64,000 nt of DNA from Platerodrilus igneus. Taxonomy: Eukaryota; Arthropoda; Insecta; Coleoptera; Lycidae. The notes under the pieces were generated by a model, which saw only the letters and a list, made by a program, of their open reading frames with translations, was not told the origin of the DNA and did not search any database. This document shows, in pieces, positions 23,171-34,188 of this stretch. Both the position numbers and the translations under genes were made by a program. Every line of letters begins with the position of its first letter. Positions within the stretch are counted from its first letter, which is position 1. Where the stretch lies: positions 124,001 to 188,000 of the forward strand of contig JARFIW010001458.1 in NCBI GenBank assembly GCA_036346225.1, given 5' to 3'.

Positions 23171-24284
23171 TTTTCCTATATATAGAAAGCTGGAGTAATT
23201 TATTATCTAATTTAATATCTAATTCAATATCTACTTTAAATAATACCCACTTTAAAGAATATATTAGTATGCGCGGTCTATTTTTAGGAGGTGCCTTCCT
23301 ATCTGGCGATTGTAGGCAGGTCGCAGTTCATTTAAGTATTTCGGGTTGCCTACATTACACACATTATATATAATTTCATTTTCAGATATTCGTCTCAAGA
23401 ACATTTCCGAGGATCCCACTGCATTTTCAACGCGCATAACTGTGTCTAATTTTATGTCTGCAATAAAATTATGTTTTTTGTGATACACGCATATACACAA
23501 TGTCCTACTTATTAGGTTTACAACAGTTGGTGATCAACTTCGTTGCTACTAACAAAATTTTTAAGCGTAAAACCTACATTCGTTAACCCTTACGTACATT
23601 CATTTCTACCATTTATTGGAGCTCTGTTCAACGCATATTACGGCATGAAAGACGCATATTAAGGCATGAAAGACGCATTTTTCAGTTACACCAATAACTG
23701 TATAATTACTTGCATTTACTTCAGCCGAACGTTTTGCTTAAAATGAGTTCCTATTAACTAGCACGTTATACAAAATATACTCATACGTAAGACTGACTAC
23801 GTTAACAATTACTAAATATTGTTCAATTTTGATTGGCTGCATGTATTATAATATTTTTAAACAATGTAGGTTCATTACCAGCCACTTGCTACTAATATGC
23901 CAAACGTCAGCCTAAACGAACTATTGAATTGAACGAATCATATACGTTACCCGCCAATAACACGAACTACAAAACATAATGGCTTCGGTTCGTGCTGATT
24001 TAGAAAAGTTGATATTTTTAGCGTTTTTATGTCTACATAAACAATTTCCCACTTACTATAATCAGGAATATGCAGCTGGTATTCTTCACGCTGCTAAAGG
24101 AAAAACCTTCGGATCCTGTGTTTTTAAAATACTTTTGAACTTTGTTTCATTCAGGAACATTGCTTGCGGCAATTTTTTCTACACTTTATGACGCATGTGC
24201 CTGTTCTAAACCATGATTTTATTACAATTTCAACACGATTAAATTTTGTGCTGCATTTGTTTTTATTTCTTATGCTGCATTCGA
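23171..24284. other. unique middle of Helitron copy 2, possible captured sequence
   Basis: Two short open frames stand out against the AT-rich background: minus 23264-23500 (contains SENEIIYNVCNVGNPKYL) and plus 23979-24191 (starts MASVRADLEKLIFLAF). Neither has a recognised family and neither has an equivalent in copy 1. Helitrons often pick up host fragments, so capture is possible but unproven. Confidence 0.35.
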
Positions 24285-24722
24285 GATTGTTTTCAATTGT
24301 TTTCAATTGTTTTAATTTGTTTTAAGTTGTTTACAATTTTTTAAATTGTTTTCAATTGTTTAAAATTGTTTTATATTGTTTTCTATTGTTTTCTATTGTT
24401 TTCTAATGTTTTCTAATGTTTTCAATTGTTTTCAATTGTTTTCAATTGTTTTCCATTGTTTTCGATTGTTTTCAATTGTTTTCCATTGTTTTCGATTGTT
24501 TTCAATTGTTTTCTATTGTTTTCGATTGTTTTCGATTGTTTTCATTTGTTTTCGATTGTTTTCATTTGTTTTCAATTGTTTTCATCTGTTTTCAATTGCT
24601 TCAATTGTTTCCAATTGTTTTCAATTGGTTTCGATTGTTTTCAATTGTTTTCGATTGTTTTCAATTGTTTTCAATTATTTTCGATTGTTTTCAATTGTTT
24701 TCAATTGTTTTCAATTGCTTAT
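24285..24722. repeat. decamer array (TTTTCAATTG)
   Basis: More than forty 10-bp units with variants such as TTTTCGATTG. Frames across it are open on the plus strand only because of the repeat. Confidence 0.92.
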
Positions 24723-25640
24723 ACTGCTTGGAATTGACTCTACCCATTGGGATTGACTCTAGCCATTGGAATTGACTCTAGCCATTGGAATTGACTCTAG
24801 CCACTGGGATTGACTCTAGCCATTGGGATTGACTCTAGCCATTGGGATTGACTCTAACCATTGGAATTGACTCTAGCCGTTGGCATTGACTCTACTGACT
24901 GCAATTGATTCTACTGGCTGCAATTGATTCTACTGGCTGCAATTGATTATACTGGCTGCAATTGGTTCTACTGACTGGGATTAATTCTACTGGCTGGGAT
25001 TGATTCTGTTGACTGGAATTAACTCTAGTGACTGAAATTGGCTGCGATTGGCTCGGATTGGCTGCGGTTGACTTGGGTGGGCTGCGGTTGACTTGGATTG
25101 GCTGCGGTTGACTTGGATTGGCTGCGGTAGGCTTGGATTGACTGCGGTTGACCTGGATTTGCAGCGGTTGCCTTGGATTGGCTGCGGTTGACATGGATTG
25201 GCTTGGATTGTCTTGGCTTAGATTGGCTTGGCTTGAATTAACTGAAGCTGGCTGATAACGGCTGGGATTAGCTGGCATTGACTGGGATTGGCTTGGGATT
25301 GGCTGGGATTGGCTGGGATTGGCTTGGGATTGGCTAGGGATTAGCTGGGATTGGCTGGGGTTGGCTGGGATTGGCTCGGATTGGCTTGGGCTTGACTGGT
25401 ATTGGCTGGTGTTGGCTGGTGTTGGCTGGTGTTGGCTGGCATTGACTGGCATTGACTGGTATTGGCTGGTATTGGCTGGTATTGACTGGTATTGGCTGGT
25501 ACTAGCTGGTATTGCCTGGTATTGACTGGGGTTGTCTGGGGTTGACTGGGGTTGACTGGGGTTGACTGGGGTTGGCTGGGGTTGACTGGGGTTGGTTGGA
25601 GTTGGCTGGGGTTGGCTGGGGTTGCCTGGGTGAGCTAACT
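24723..25640. repeat. graded 10/20-bp arrays (GACTCTAGCCATTGG to GGTTGACTGG)
   Basis: Monomers shift from GACTCTAGCCATTGGGATT through GGCTGCAATTGATTCTACT and GGCTGCGGTTGACTTGGATT to GGCTGGTATT and GGTTGACTGG, each block sharing words with its neighbour. Confidence 0.9.
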
Positions 25641-26095
25641 GACTAACTGGCTGCCTGGCTGATTGGCTACCAGGCTGACTGGCTACCAGGCGGCCTGGCT
25701 GGCTGTTTGCCTGGCTGGCTGTCTGTCTGGCTGACTGTCTGCTTGGCTGACTGTCTGCCTGGCTGACTGTCTGCCTTGCTGACTGTCTGCCTGGCCGACT
25801 GCCTGGCTAACTATCTGCCTGGCCGACTGCCTGGCTGACTGCCTGGCTGACTGTCTGCCTGTCTGTCTTCCGGTCTGACTGGCTGTCTGCCTGGCTGTCT
25901 GCCTGATTGATTGTCTGCCTGACTGATTGTCTGGCTGTCTGCCGGACTGACTATCTGCCTGTCTGACTGTCTGCCTGGCTGACTATCTGGCTGGCTGACT
26001 GTCTGCCTGGCTGACTGTCTGTCTGTCTGACTGACTTACTGACTGTCTGTCTGTCTGGCTGTCTGTCTGTCTGTCTGACTGTCTGACTGACTGGG
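25641..26095. repeat. CTGGCTGACTGTCTGC array
   Basis: A mixture of CTGGCTGA and CTGTCTGC words, about 450 bp. Confidence 0.88.
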
Positions 26096-26645
26096 ATTTC
26101 CTCAATTTTGACGGAATTGTCTCAATTTTGACGGAATTGCCTCAATTTTGACGGAATTTTCTCAATGTTGGCGAATTTTCGCCAATTTTGACGGGTTTTC
26201 TCAATTTTGACGGGATTCCCTAGCTTTTGCGGAGTTTTCTATATTTTGGCGGAGCTTTCTAGATTTTGGCGGAGTTTTTAGATTTTGACGGAGTTTTCTA
26301 GATTTAGACGGAGTTTTCTAGATCTTGACGGAGATTTCTAGGTTTTGACGGTTTTCTAGATTTTGCCGGAGTTTTCTAGATTTTGACAGAGTTTTATAGA
26401 TGTTGACGGAGTTTTCTAAACTACGGCGGAATTTTCTAGACTTTTTGGCAATTTTCTAGGCTTTTTGGCAATTTTCGAGTCTTTTTGGCAATTTTCTAGG
26501 CTTTTTGCCAATTTTCTAGGCTTTTTGCCAATTTTCTAGGCTTTTTTGCCAATTTTCTGGGCTTTTTGGCAATTTTATATGCTTTTTGGCCATTTTCTAG
26601 GCTTTTTGGCAATTGTCTAGACTTTTTGGCAATTTTCTAGGCTTT
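26096..26645. repeat. about 20-bp arrays (TTTTGACGGAGTTTTCTAGA; CTTTTTGGCAATTTTCTAGG)
   Basis: Two related 20-bp monomers in succession; the second is close to the array at 21110-21335. Confidence 0.9.
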
Positions 26646-26654
26646 TTTTTACTT

Positions 26655-26845
26655 TTCCAACAATTTTTCTATAAACACAAAAACCATGGAACCTTGGTGA
26701 AACCCAAATTCTGGCTCAATGTAACCAAAATTTAAATGCTTTTATTAAGGACATTTTGCTCTTCAAAGAATTAGGTCTATCTCCCATTTTCTAAACCATT
26801 GGCAATAACATTTAATCTTCATTACGGAGATACGTGTTAAACTTA
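26655..26845. repeat. conserved unique block shared with copy 1
   Basis: TATAAACACAA, CTTGGTGAAACC, AATTCTGGCTCAATGT and CCAAAATTTAAATG occur in the same order at 21365-21432 in copy 1. Copy 2 has an extra stretch with the word TCAAAGAATTAGG. It is one of the few non-repetitive parts of the 3' half that both copies keep. Confidence 0.8.
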
Positions 26846-27184
26846 AGAGTGTAAGGGCGCAGAGAGTGTCAGGCCGCAGTGAGTGTAAGGGCGCAGAGAG
26901 TTTAAGGGCGCAGAGGGTGTAAGGGCGCAGAGAGTGTGAGGACGCAGAGTGTGAGGACGCAGAGAGTGTGAGGACGCAGAGAGTGTGAGGACGCAGAGAG
27001 TGTGAGGACGCAGAGAGTGTGAGGACGCAGAGAGTGTGAGGACGCAGAGAGTGTGAGGACGCAGAGAGTGTGAGGACGCAGAGAGTATCAGGACGCAGAG
27101 AGTGTGAGGACGCAGAGAGTGTGAGGACGCAGAGAGTGTGAGGGCGCTCAAAGTAGTCCCGTACGGACTACAAACCGCTTCTAG
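26846..27184 (+). repeat. 17-bp array and Helitron 3' terminus (copy 2)
   Basis: About seventeen units of GACGCAGAGAGTGTGAG, then a hairpin at 27153-27171 (one mismatch compared with the other copies), nine bases, and CTAG at 27181-27184. Confidence 0.88.
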
Positions 27185-27189
27185 TATAC

Positions 27190-27385
27190 TTTTAATTTAC
27201 TAAGCACCTTCAGTATTATAAAATTGCTTCATCAAAGTATTCACAAGGAGAAGTTCCCAAAATGCATTTGTTATACTATACATAATTATCTAGTCATATG
27301 TGTAGTGTAACAAATGCATTTTAGGAGTTTCTATTGAATACTCTGATGATGGTATTTTATAATACCAAAAGTGCTTAGTATACAA
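27190..27385. repeat. foldback repeat with hammerhead-like arms
   Basis: About 85-bp imperfect inverted arms: ACTAAGCACC...CAAAATGCATTTGTTA on the left is mirrored by TAACAAATGCATTTT...AAAAGTGCTTAGT on the right. The right arm reads CTGATGA, a 7-bp perfect stem-loop (TGGTATT/AATACCA), then AAAA where a hammerhead would have GAAA. The left arm has the same layout in the opposite sense. It resembles decayed Penelope-type terminal repeats. Confidence 0.5.
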
Positions 27386-27599
27386 AAAATATATAGTTTT
27401 TTGCAGGTTTAGATTGTTTCCATTTTCGTCAGTTATATACCTACACGTGGTCAACACCTATTTATATCAGGTTTGTATTAAAATCAATTCCATTGGGCTC
27501 GAAAAATTCCCATCAGCATATTATTGCAGTTTGTAGATAATGGAACAAAATGACAGTAGTTGTATTATGTAATGGTGTAATAGGTTACTACTAGTGTGG

Positions 27600-29411
27600 A
27601 CACTCGATATGTGTTTTTTTGGTAATTCAATATTTAACATCCGAGTTACCAATGTACTGCAAAAACTTTCCGATGTTCATAATTTGAAAATATTTTATCC
27701 AAAATTTTGACACGAAATTTATAGACTTGCTTCAAATTTTTGTCATGGCACAAAGAAAAATGTCAAAGTCAAATATCTTTTCATCGATTACTACCTTAAC
27801 TTTAGTATAATCAATGTACAGAACTTGAAATGCATGTGCTATTGCATCAAATGTACATGCATTTTCTACAAATATTTGTTTTTGTTTAGAACAACTAGTG
27901 GTCTTAAATGACCATTTTGCAAAATTTGACAATTATTATTAGTAATTGTTTTACATACATCATTCCAATCGGGTTGGATTTTGAAACAGGATTTACGAGT
28001 GTTTTCTAGGATTTAATTCTTTCCAATTTTCCTCTTTATGCGGTATAGTTTGAAATACTGATTCCTTACTGAAGACAGTGTTATTGGAATTATGTCCTTT
28101 TTTCTCTGATTTTGTTGACCATTAAGAGCATCAATGTGTTTCACAAAAAAAATATCTGATCGAATAGGCAACATGTCATTGAACATTAAATGCTTAATAT
28201 GCTTGAAATAACTTTCAATTGAAGCAGCAGTGCATTTTGTATTGGCATTTTTATAATAAACCATCATAATAGCGGTACATAATGTTATTTTCCAACATAT
28301 TGTAGCGGGCTACTACTACCGCGTTTCACTAATTTAAAACAAGTAATAACAAGAGTCTTTATTACTCACTGATCACAAGTCTAATTAACAGTATATGCCT
28401 TATTTATAGATGTTTTCAGTCCAATTAACAATTAAGCACTATCACACTAATGAATTTACAAGCACTAATATCTTCTTAAACTAAGTTCTTAACCATAGGT
28501 TTATTAACAACACTAACACAACTATTTACTTATTACACTTTTGTCTATTTATGTATTGTACAAGCTGCATGTACATTAGACACGTTCAGCTCATATAAAT
28601 TTATGTACACTCTCGGACTTCCAAAAGCTCTACCATATCACTTTACACGATATAATTTATATTCGACATTCTGATATAGACTAACTCTGTACTTCATCAT
28701 CGGTCTTATTTATACCGTGAATTGAAAAGATGACTCATCCTCCAGTAATTGCCAGAAGCTTCTCGGTCCATGTAGAATATGCAGTGCTTGCGGCGCTTGT
28801 GTATGTTTGACGGGTTGCCTAATAGTAGCTCGCAACAATGTAATTTTTAAAACTGGTATAATTTCTGAAACATGTTGTCAAAGCCAATTTTGAAATTGTT
28901 CTTGTTATCTATGAATGAATATACATTATCCTGTGCAGAGTTATAAATTGTTTCAAACCAATGCCATTTTGACTCTAATTGTGCTTCGATTTCATCTTCT
29001 ACAGTTTCTTCATTATCTGAAGTAATAGCATCATCAGTCTTGACTAATTAAACTTCCTTTAGAAACGAACTCAACTATGTTATTTTTTGAAATCTGACTA
29101 ATGTTAGTTTCATATTTTGATAATGCTACAATCAAAATATCCTTTAAGAACGATTTCACTATATCAAATGAAGTTACATCAACTAATAGACCAAGAGGAT
29201 GACTATAAAATCTTTTTAATCTTTTATCAGCCTTAAAACATTTCCATGTTGAAATCATTTTAATAAAATGATTTCTGTTCAATCTTATAAAGCAATTGTG
29301 TATAATACCGTTACCTGTTTCCAAACATACAAGGCTGTAGTTAATGTAGTCATCCAGTTTCTTAAACGTAGTAAAAGCTTTGACTGCGGCATTAATTAGT
29401 GCAGTGAAGCG
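27600..29411 (-). pseudogene. NOF/FB-type (MULE-like) transposase, C-terminal half
   Basis: Minus-strand frames in order: from 29411, TRFTALINAAVKAF and CFIRLNRNHFIKMIS, typical of the catalytic region of the large NOF-like transposases of insects; then, after a solo-LTR interruption, SYFKHIKHLMFND (about 28200) and IFVENACTFDAIAHAF (about 27850), typical of their C-terminal part. Frames are broken repeatedly. The upstream half lies at 44820-45480. The two halves were one gene before the Polinton inserted, shown by the 6-bp duplication at the junctions. Confidence 0.65.
28301..28837 (-). mobile_element. solo LTR
   Basis: On the minus strand it begins TGTTGCGAGCTACTA and ends CCCGCTACA, giving TG...CA ends. 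It has a TATA box (TATAAATAAG) and an AATAAAGACTCTTG polyadenylation-like region in the expected order. It splits the NOF-like transposase remnant, so it is an insertion left by recombination between LTRs. A clean target duplication was not found (ATAT on the left against ATGT on the right). Gypsy-like is likely but not proven. Confidence 0.65.
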
Positions 29412-29999
29412 AGTAGAGCATAATTGGGAATACTGGAACCACATTTGCTCCAGCATCCACATTTGCTCCCTCATCTGGACCAAAAAGTTTTCTTCGACTA
29501 ACCATTTTTCATCTTTCGAGATAAATGAGCATCCTCATTTCCACACACGAGATAAACCTATTTTTAAGATTTTTTTACCACTAACATTCTGGACCAAATA
29601 GTTTTCTTCGTCTAGCCAATGCATCTTTCGAGATAAACCTATCTTGTTTGGTATCAATTAATATTAGATTTTTCTCAGCTACCCGAATCTCTAGGAATTT
29701 TTCAGATATCATCATCCCCCAGAGAGCTACCCTGATTTTAAGATTTCTTACCTGTTGCGATTTCCGACCATCCTTAAACATTTTTCTAACCATGTAATAC
29801 ATCTTTTTAGTCTAGAATTTTACGCAAAATTCGAATCTGTAAACAGATTTAATATTCGACCACACCCTGCAAAGTTATACTTTAAGCTCTCAAACCTCTT
29901 TAAAATTTTTGCTCATTTATGACATATGCTTTAACCAATACAAAGAAATAAGCACACAAAAGTTTAATAATTTATTTTATCCAATTTACAGTTTAATAA
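29412..29999. repeat. Polinton left TIR
   Basis: Reverse-complement match to 44266-44819, with small indels. It contains about 2 tandem sub-repeats (TTATCTCGAAAGATG...AAGAAAAC... when read on the minus strand), also present in the right arm. Confidence 0.88.
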
Positions 30000-30342
30000 A
30001 CTTATAGAATGCAATTTTACAAAGTATAACATTATTTCCTGTGTGTAGCCGAATCCAAGTAGTTTAACCTGTAACAAAGAAAGATTAATGTGTTGTTTAA
30101 ATAGATCTATAACAAAAGAGATTAATGTAAAAAAGAGGAGACGTGTTTTCGGTCAATAAAACATATTGTTGTTAATCTAACAGTATGTTTTACCGTCCAG
30201 CGACACCACGTGGAGGTAAACACATGTCGCCGGGAGCGAAGGAAATTTTAAGGATGGGGATGGTAGGTATTTCTTATATCTAACTTACATACTATATATA
30301 CACAATAAAATATATACAAATATAAACAACTATCTTATATCC
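30000..30342. other. Polinton left subterminal non-coding region
   Basis: No gene was recognised between the left TIR and the end of the polymerase. A GC-richer patch at 30190-30260 stands out but has no identified function. Confidence 0.4.
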
Positions 30343-33300
30343 TTATGCCCCCATGCATATGTAAGTACTACCAGGGATGACGTACCTTTTATCATCTTCT
30401 GCCGATAAACTAATTTTATTAATTAATTGGGTGTAAAGTTGATGTTTTTTACTCCAAATACATACCATGCTATGCATAAGGGCACCAGGATTATTATGCA
30501 CAACATCCTTAAAACTATCTACACTAATACCCGCCACCACACCACGCGATACCCCCTTGATCTTTTTAATTACATCCTTCTCACTAAGAATACAATACGA
30601 CTGGGCCCTAGTCCCAACAAATTGTAACACCAAGTCGCCGTTGAACTCGTCTTTAAACTTGCCGGGGATCTTTTTGTTCACAAGTGGTATGTTATATTTA
30701 TTAACTTCGGGGTAATTGCTCGTGTCAAAATTGTTAATGTTTGCACTAATATCACTATACAAGTCTTCTGTTCCCACACTATATACTAAAAAGTCAGTGT
30801 CTGTGTAAAGTAGTGAGAGTTTGGCTCCATACAAATGTTTCATGGTATTATAATGAAAATCATAGATGAGGGTCTTTGAAATATCTCAAACTGAAAAACC
30901 TGCATATATAGGCTTGTTGTAAGTGACTTTTACCCTATCCATCTGTATAATAACCAAATTCTTACCTAGCACTATACTACTATTAAAGTTCGGGCGGGCG
31001 ATAAGTCCACTCGCGCACAACTTTTGTCCATCGTGCCCCCATCGCGTGACTATTTTGACATCGACCCTTTTGTCCACGTTCTCCATTGTTTTACCAAAGA
31101 CGGCATTGTTCATAAGTTTGAAAAAATCTTTTTCAAACGCGTTAGCGGCAGACGTACGGAGATTCGTGTTGAGATCAATGTAGGGTTTTAACCACGTCGA
31201 CTGATCAAACTCCAACACGCGATGCACAACAGTTAATTGCAGACCGTTACGCAGAGCCTGCTGCAAGTTGCGGTAGTGAACAATGTATTTTGTTTTGTCC
31301 AGAAGGGTGGCGATTAACTTAGGCGTCTTCGAAAACGGTGTTGGAGGTACCATCGATTCAGGGCAGAAAGGCAAATCGTTATGCAAATCATTGAGTTCCT
31401 CTGGATACTGTATATCAACTTCCAAAATATACCCTTTTTCGTGCGTGCTTGGTATATTTAATATTTCTTGTTTTATACGATGTAACTGATCCGTATTTAA
31501 CCATCTAAAACCGCTAATGGGTAAATGTTGGGACATCGCCCATCCGTATAAATTGTTAGCATCCAGATATGCGATGAACTTGGATGGCTCGTCAGGGTTG
31601 TAGTCTTCCATATACTTATTGTTGGCTTTGGCATACCGACCGCTGCACTGGGTTAACCCACCACGTATCCCTTTCTTGATAAAATGTTGCATGCTGACAT
31701 CGGTCAACAACTCGAGCTTCACCTCATTGTGCAGACGTCTCTGAAGTTCTCGAAAATGTCTGCTAGTAACAAAACGTCTGTTTTCAAATAAAGATCACTA
31801 TATTCCCCAAGCGTTCGGATTTTGAATGTTCTCCATACATTCTGTGCGTGTTCATAATCTGCATACGACACCGCTGTGGCGGCTAGACCGTTGTTGAAAG
31901 CATTTTGTGGTGGTAGAGCCTTCTCTTCCAATACGGTAATATCTTTCACGTAGTCGTACGGGAACACACCCTTCCGATGTAATAGAGCAAACTCTTCGGT
32001 ATTGGGGAAACAGCTCTTTAGTTCAACAAACTGTTCAGCATTCAAGTTGGAGGCTAGTTTATTTAAGCTAGATGCCATGAAACGCAGGGAATCGATGAAT
32101 CGCAGCTGAACTGTGGAATTGTCGGTTTCATCATCATCTTCTTCTACGAGTGGTTCTTCACCATATAACCTCACATGCTTTGTGAAAGAAATGAAACGTT
32201 CTTTGTTATTTGGGATCACTGTAACGCGCTCCCTATCACATCCCAATTCCTTAATTATAAAATGGGAATCATACCTACTTAAATTGTGGAATACGACCGG
32301 GATGAAATTTGGCATCCGGTATTGGATGTTACACTGGCGATGTGCTGCGAAGCGGAATTTCCCTGTAAGATGGCAGTGATCCCTTACTCGATCATCTCCC
32401 AATGGTTTCTTGCATATCCCACAATCATCAACCATGTGGAAGAACAATTCGTCTAACGGTTCAAGCGGTGCCATCGGAACGTTGGTTTTCAGAATTGTTC
32501 CTAACCCTCGAGCCTCCGCTTTCATTTTCTCCATAAACACCTTTGCAGCATCGGGTCCTCTATATATTTCAAATTTTGAAACATTATCATCGTAGGAGCA
32601 TTTAATGTAATATGCGAAGCTGTATGGTTCGTGTTGGTGGGTGCTGTTAGTAAAGGAGCCGGAGGGATCCTGTGCTGCCGAAGAAATGGGCTTCAACACG
32701 CTTTCAAAGTCCGCGTATATAACAAAAGGCACCCTCATTTGCTTATGGATGTTTATAAACTCGAAGATGTTGTTGAAGTGGTTTGACATTTTTGTTGCAA
32801 CGTGGTTGCAGTCGTGTTGCGCATGGTTACTCAATTCTTCATCCGTTCGGAAAAACAGCAAACACCCATCGCAAACCCATTTATGCCCGTTATGCTTAGA
32901 CAGCTGTTTTCTCACTAGCTTCCCCAAATCCTTGATCCAACTGTAGTGGGACTTGCCCCCATTCTTAATGTAAAGGAGGTTGACATGCCGATCCCTCTTG
33001 CGTGCTGTAAAGTGAAGCGGTCCCACAATCGACTTGCCTTCTATACCAAAAACATTAATGCTTATAGCATTCTGCTCCTCAAACTTGGCTATGTCCTTTA
33101 TGGGCATCGGGAACTGCACTCCTGTTACGTCGAGTACAGTCGAGTAGTGCGGGTAACTAGACACTCTGTGTGGGTTGAAATCAGCAGGATGATGTGTATA
33201 CCCAACTGTTCCCCGACTAAGGCTATGAACCTCTCCCTCTGGTTGCAGAGGAAGTCTAGGATACCTAGAAATAACTAAGTTAAACACTAAATACTTATAA

Positions 33301-33347
33301 AAAAAAAGTACTTGTAGAGTCAACATTATTAATTCGGTATGCTGCAA
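30343..33347 (-). pseudogene. protein-primed DNA polymerase B (pPolB), broken
   Basis: Family B polymerase that would copy the element with a protein primer. The first piece (33347-31719, 542 residues) shows KSHYSWIKDLGKLV, the exonuclease motif VIYADFES (residues 209-216), a DHCHLTGKFRFAAHRQCN zinc/treble-clef motif, HNLSRYDSHFI (Exo II) and YLKTDVLLLADIF (Exo III). The second piece (31722-30886) has IRGGLTQCSGRYAKANNKYM, polymerase motif A DANNLYGWAM and motif B KLMNNAVFGKT. The third (30843-30343) has motif C LLYTDTDF. Breaks: a frame change with an apparent loss of some 20-30 expected codons near 31720-31735, and an in-frame TGA near 30888. Catalytic residues remain visible, but the protein cannot be made whole. 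Confidence 0.92.
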
Positions 33348-33747
33348 TTCGACTTTTGAATGCGGTGCTCACTACTTCCACACCCCCATCCAAGACACGA
33401 CTAGCAGCAGTCTTGTGCGCGTTGGAGCGCTGGTGGGCTACCATGTTGGCTACATCCACACCACACTCCTCGCATCTCCGCATCCTCTTAGGAGCAGGTC
33501 CCTCAACCGTCGACGTAGCAGGTCGCTTGACCCCGGATGCCCCGGCAACTGGAACCACCACACCATGCTTGGCATCCTTGTGCCGTTTTAGGCTGTCCTT
33601 CCGCGAGAAGGATGCCGGGCACACTTCGCAGGTGAACAAACCGGGCTTCTCATTTGACACCAACTCATGCTGCTGGAGCTGGTGGCGTTTTAAATTATTG
33701 GTTCTTGAAAAGACAACCCCACACACATCACAAGTAAAGGAAGCCAT
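33295..33747 (-). CDS. C2H2 zinc-finger ORF upstream of pPolB
   Basis: 150 residues with two clear C2H2 fingers (FTCDVCGVVFSRTNN...H...H; FTCEVCPASFSRKDS...H...H) and a third Cys2-His2-like motif (CEECGVDVANMVAHQ...H). It ends in a frame that overlaps the start of the polymerase frame by 53 bp, at an A-run near 33299-33306. I think it is the N-terminal part of the polymerase gene, separated by a frameshift in the homopolymer; a separate DNA-binding protein is the alternative. ATG start at 33747, about 100 bp downstream of a TATA box. Confidence 0.7.
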   Translation of the reverse strand: MASFTCDVCGVVFSRTNNLKRHQLQQHELVSNEKPGLFTCEVCPASFSRKDSLKRHKDAKHGVVVPVAGASGVKRPATSTVEGPAPKRMRRCEECGVDVANMVAHQRSNAHKTAASRVLDGGVEVVSTAFKSRIAAYRINNVDSTSTFFL

Positions 33748-34188
33748 TTTCTATAAAGAAATTAAAACTGGTCAAAGACTTTTAACAGTTGTAACTAGTC
33801 AAAGACTAAACAGAAACTAAATCATATTGCATTGCACGGTGCTTTTATACACATAATAATTAAGATCGTATAATAATTAGGAAGTTTACTTTTAAATTAG
33901 GTGAAACCCAGCGTCGTTTAACCTTGAGTAAAATTTCAAAACAGTCTATTCACGTCGGTGAAAATCAATTAGCTTCTTACTTACGCACTACATCTATAGT
34001 TATCGGATGTATCACTTTAACTTTCATTTCTACTCTAATTGTTTACAGACATTTCGAGCCTGGAATTTTTAAATGAACACAATAATGAAAAATGCGAAGG
34101 TCGCCCTTCACAATAAACCTTAGAAAGTTTGGGTGATTTCGGTAACAAGGACAGCTCAAATCGTATAAAATACGAGCACGATTCCTCT
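33748..34188. promoter_or_regulatory. divergent promoter region between left and right gene sets
   Basis: Separates the leftward polymerase genes from the rightward block. On the minus strand TATAAAAG lies near 33844-33851, about 100 bp upstream of the zinc-finger ATG. Two near-identical 14-bp words (AACTGGTCAAAGAC and AACTAGTCAAAGAC) lie between. No TATA box was clear for the rightward gene. Confidence 0.45.

Larger units (their letters stand above)
21815..27184 (+). mobile_element. Helitron (non-autonomous), copy 2, head-to-tail with copy 1
   Basis: Starts TCTAATAACTATAAGTTTTG directly after CTAG of copy 1 and ends hairpin plus CTAG at 27184, followed by T. The 5' block (21815-23170) matches copy 1; 23170-24280 is its own unique sequence; then come decamer, 20-bp, 16-bp and 20-bp arrays, the conserved unique block (about 26655-26845), a 17-bp array and the terminus. 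No replication genes were found. Confidence 0.88.

Noticed and set aside
24376..25525. Open frames rich in Phe/Cys or Gln/Ser/Pro
   Set aside because: Direct translation of decamer and 20-bp arrays; composition follows the repeat only.
28295..28842. Exact target duplication for the solo LTR
   Set aside because: Flanks are ATAT and ATGT, not identical, so the duplication is not claimed.
33356..33820. 154-residue plus-strand frame
   Set aside because: Antisense of the zinc-finger ORF, whose Cys/His pattern is clear.
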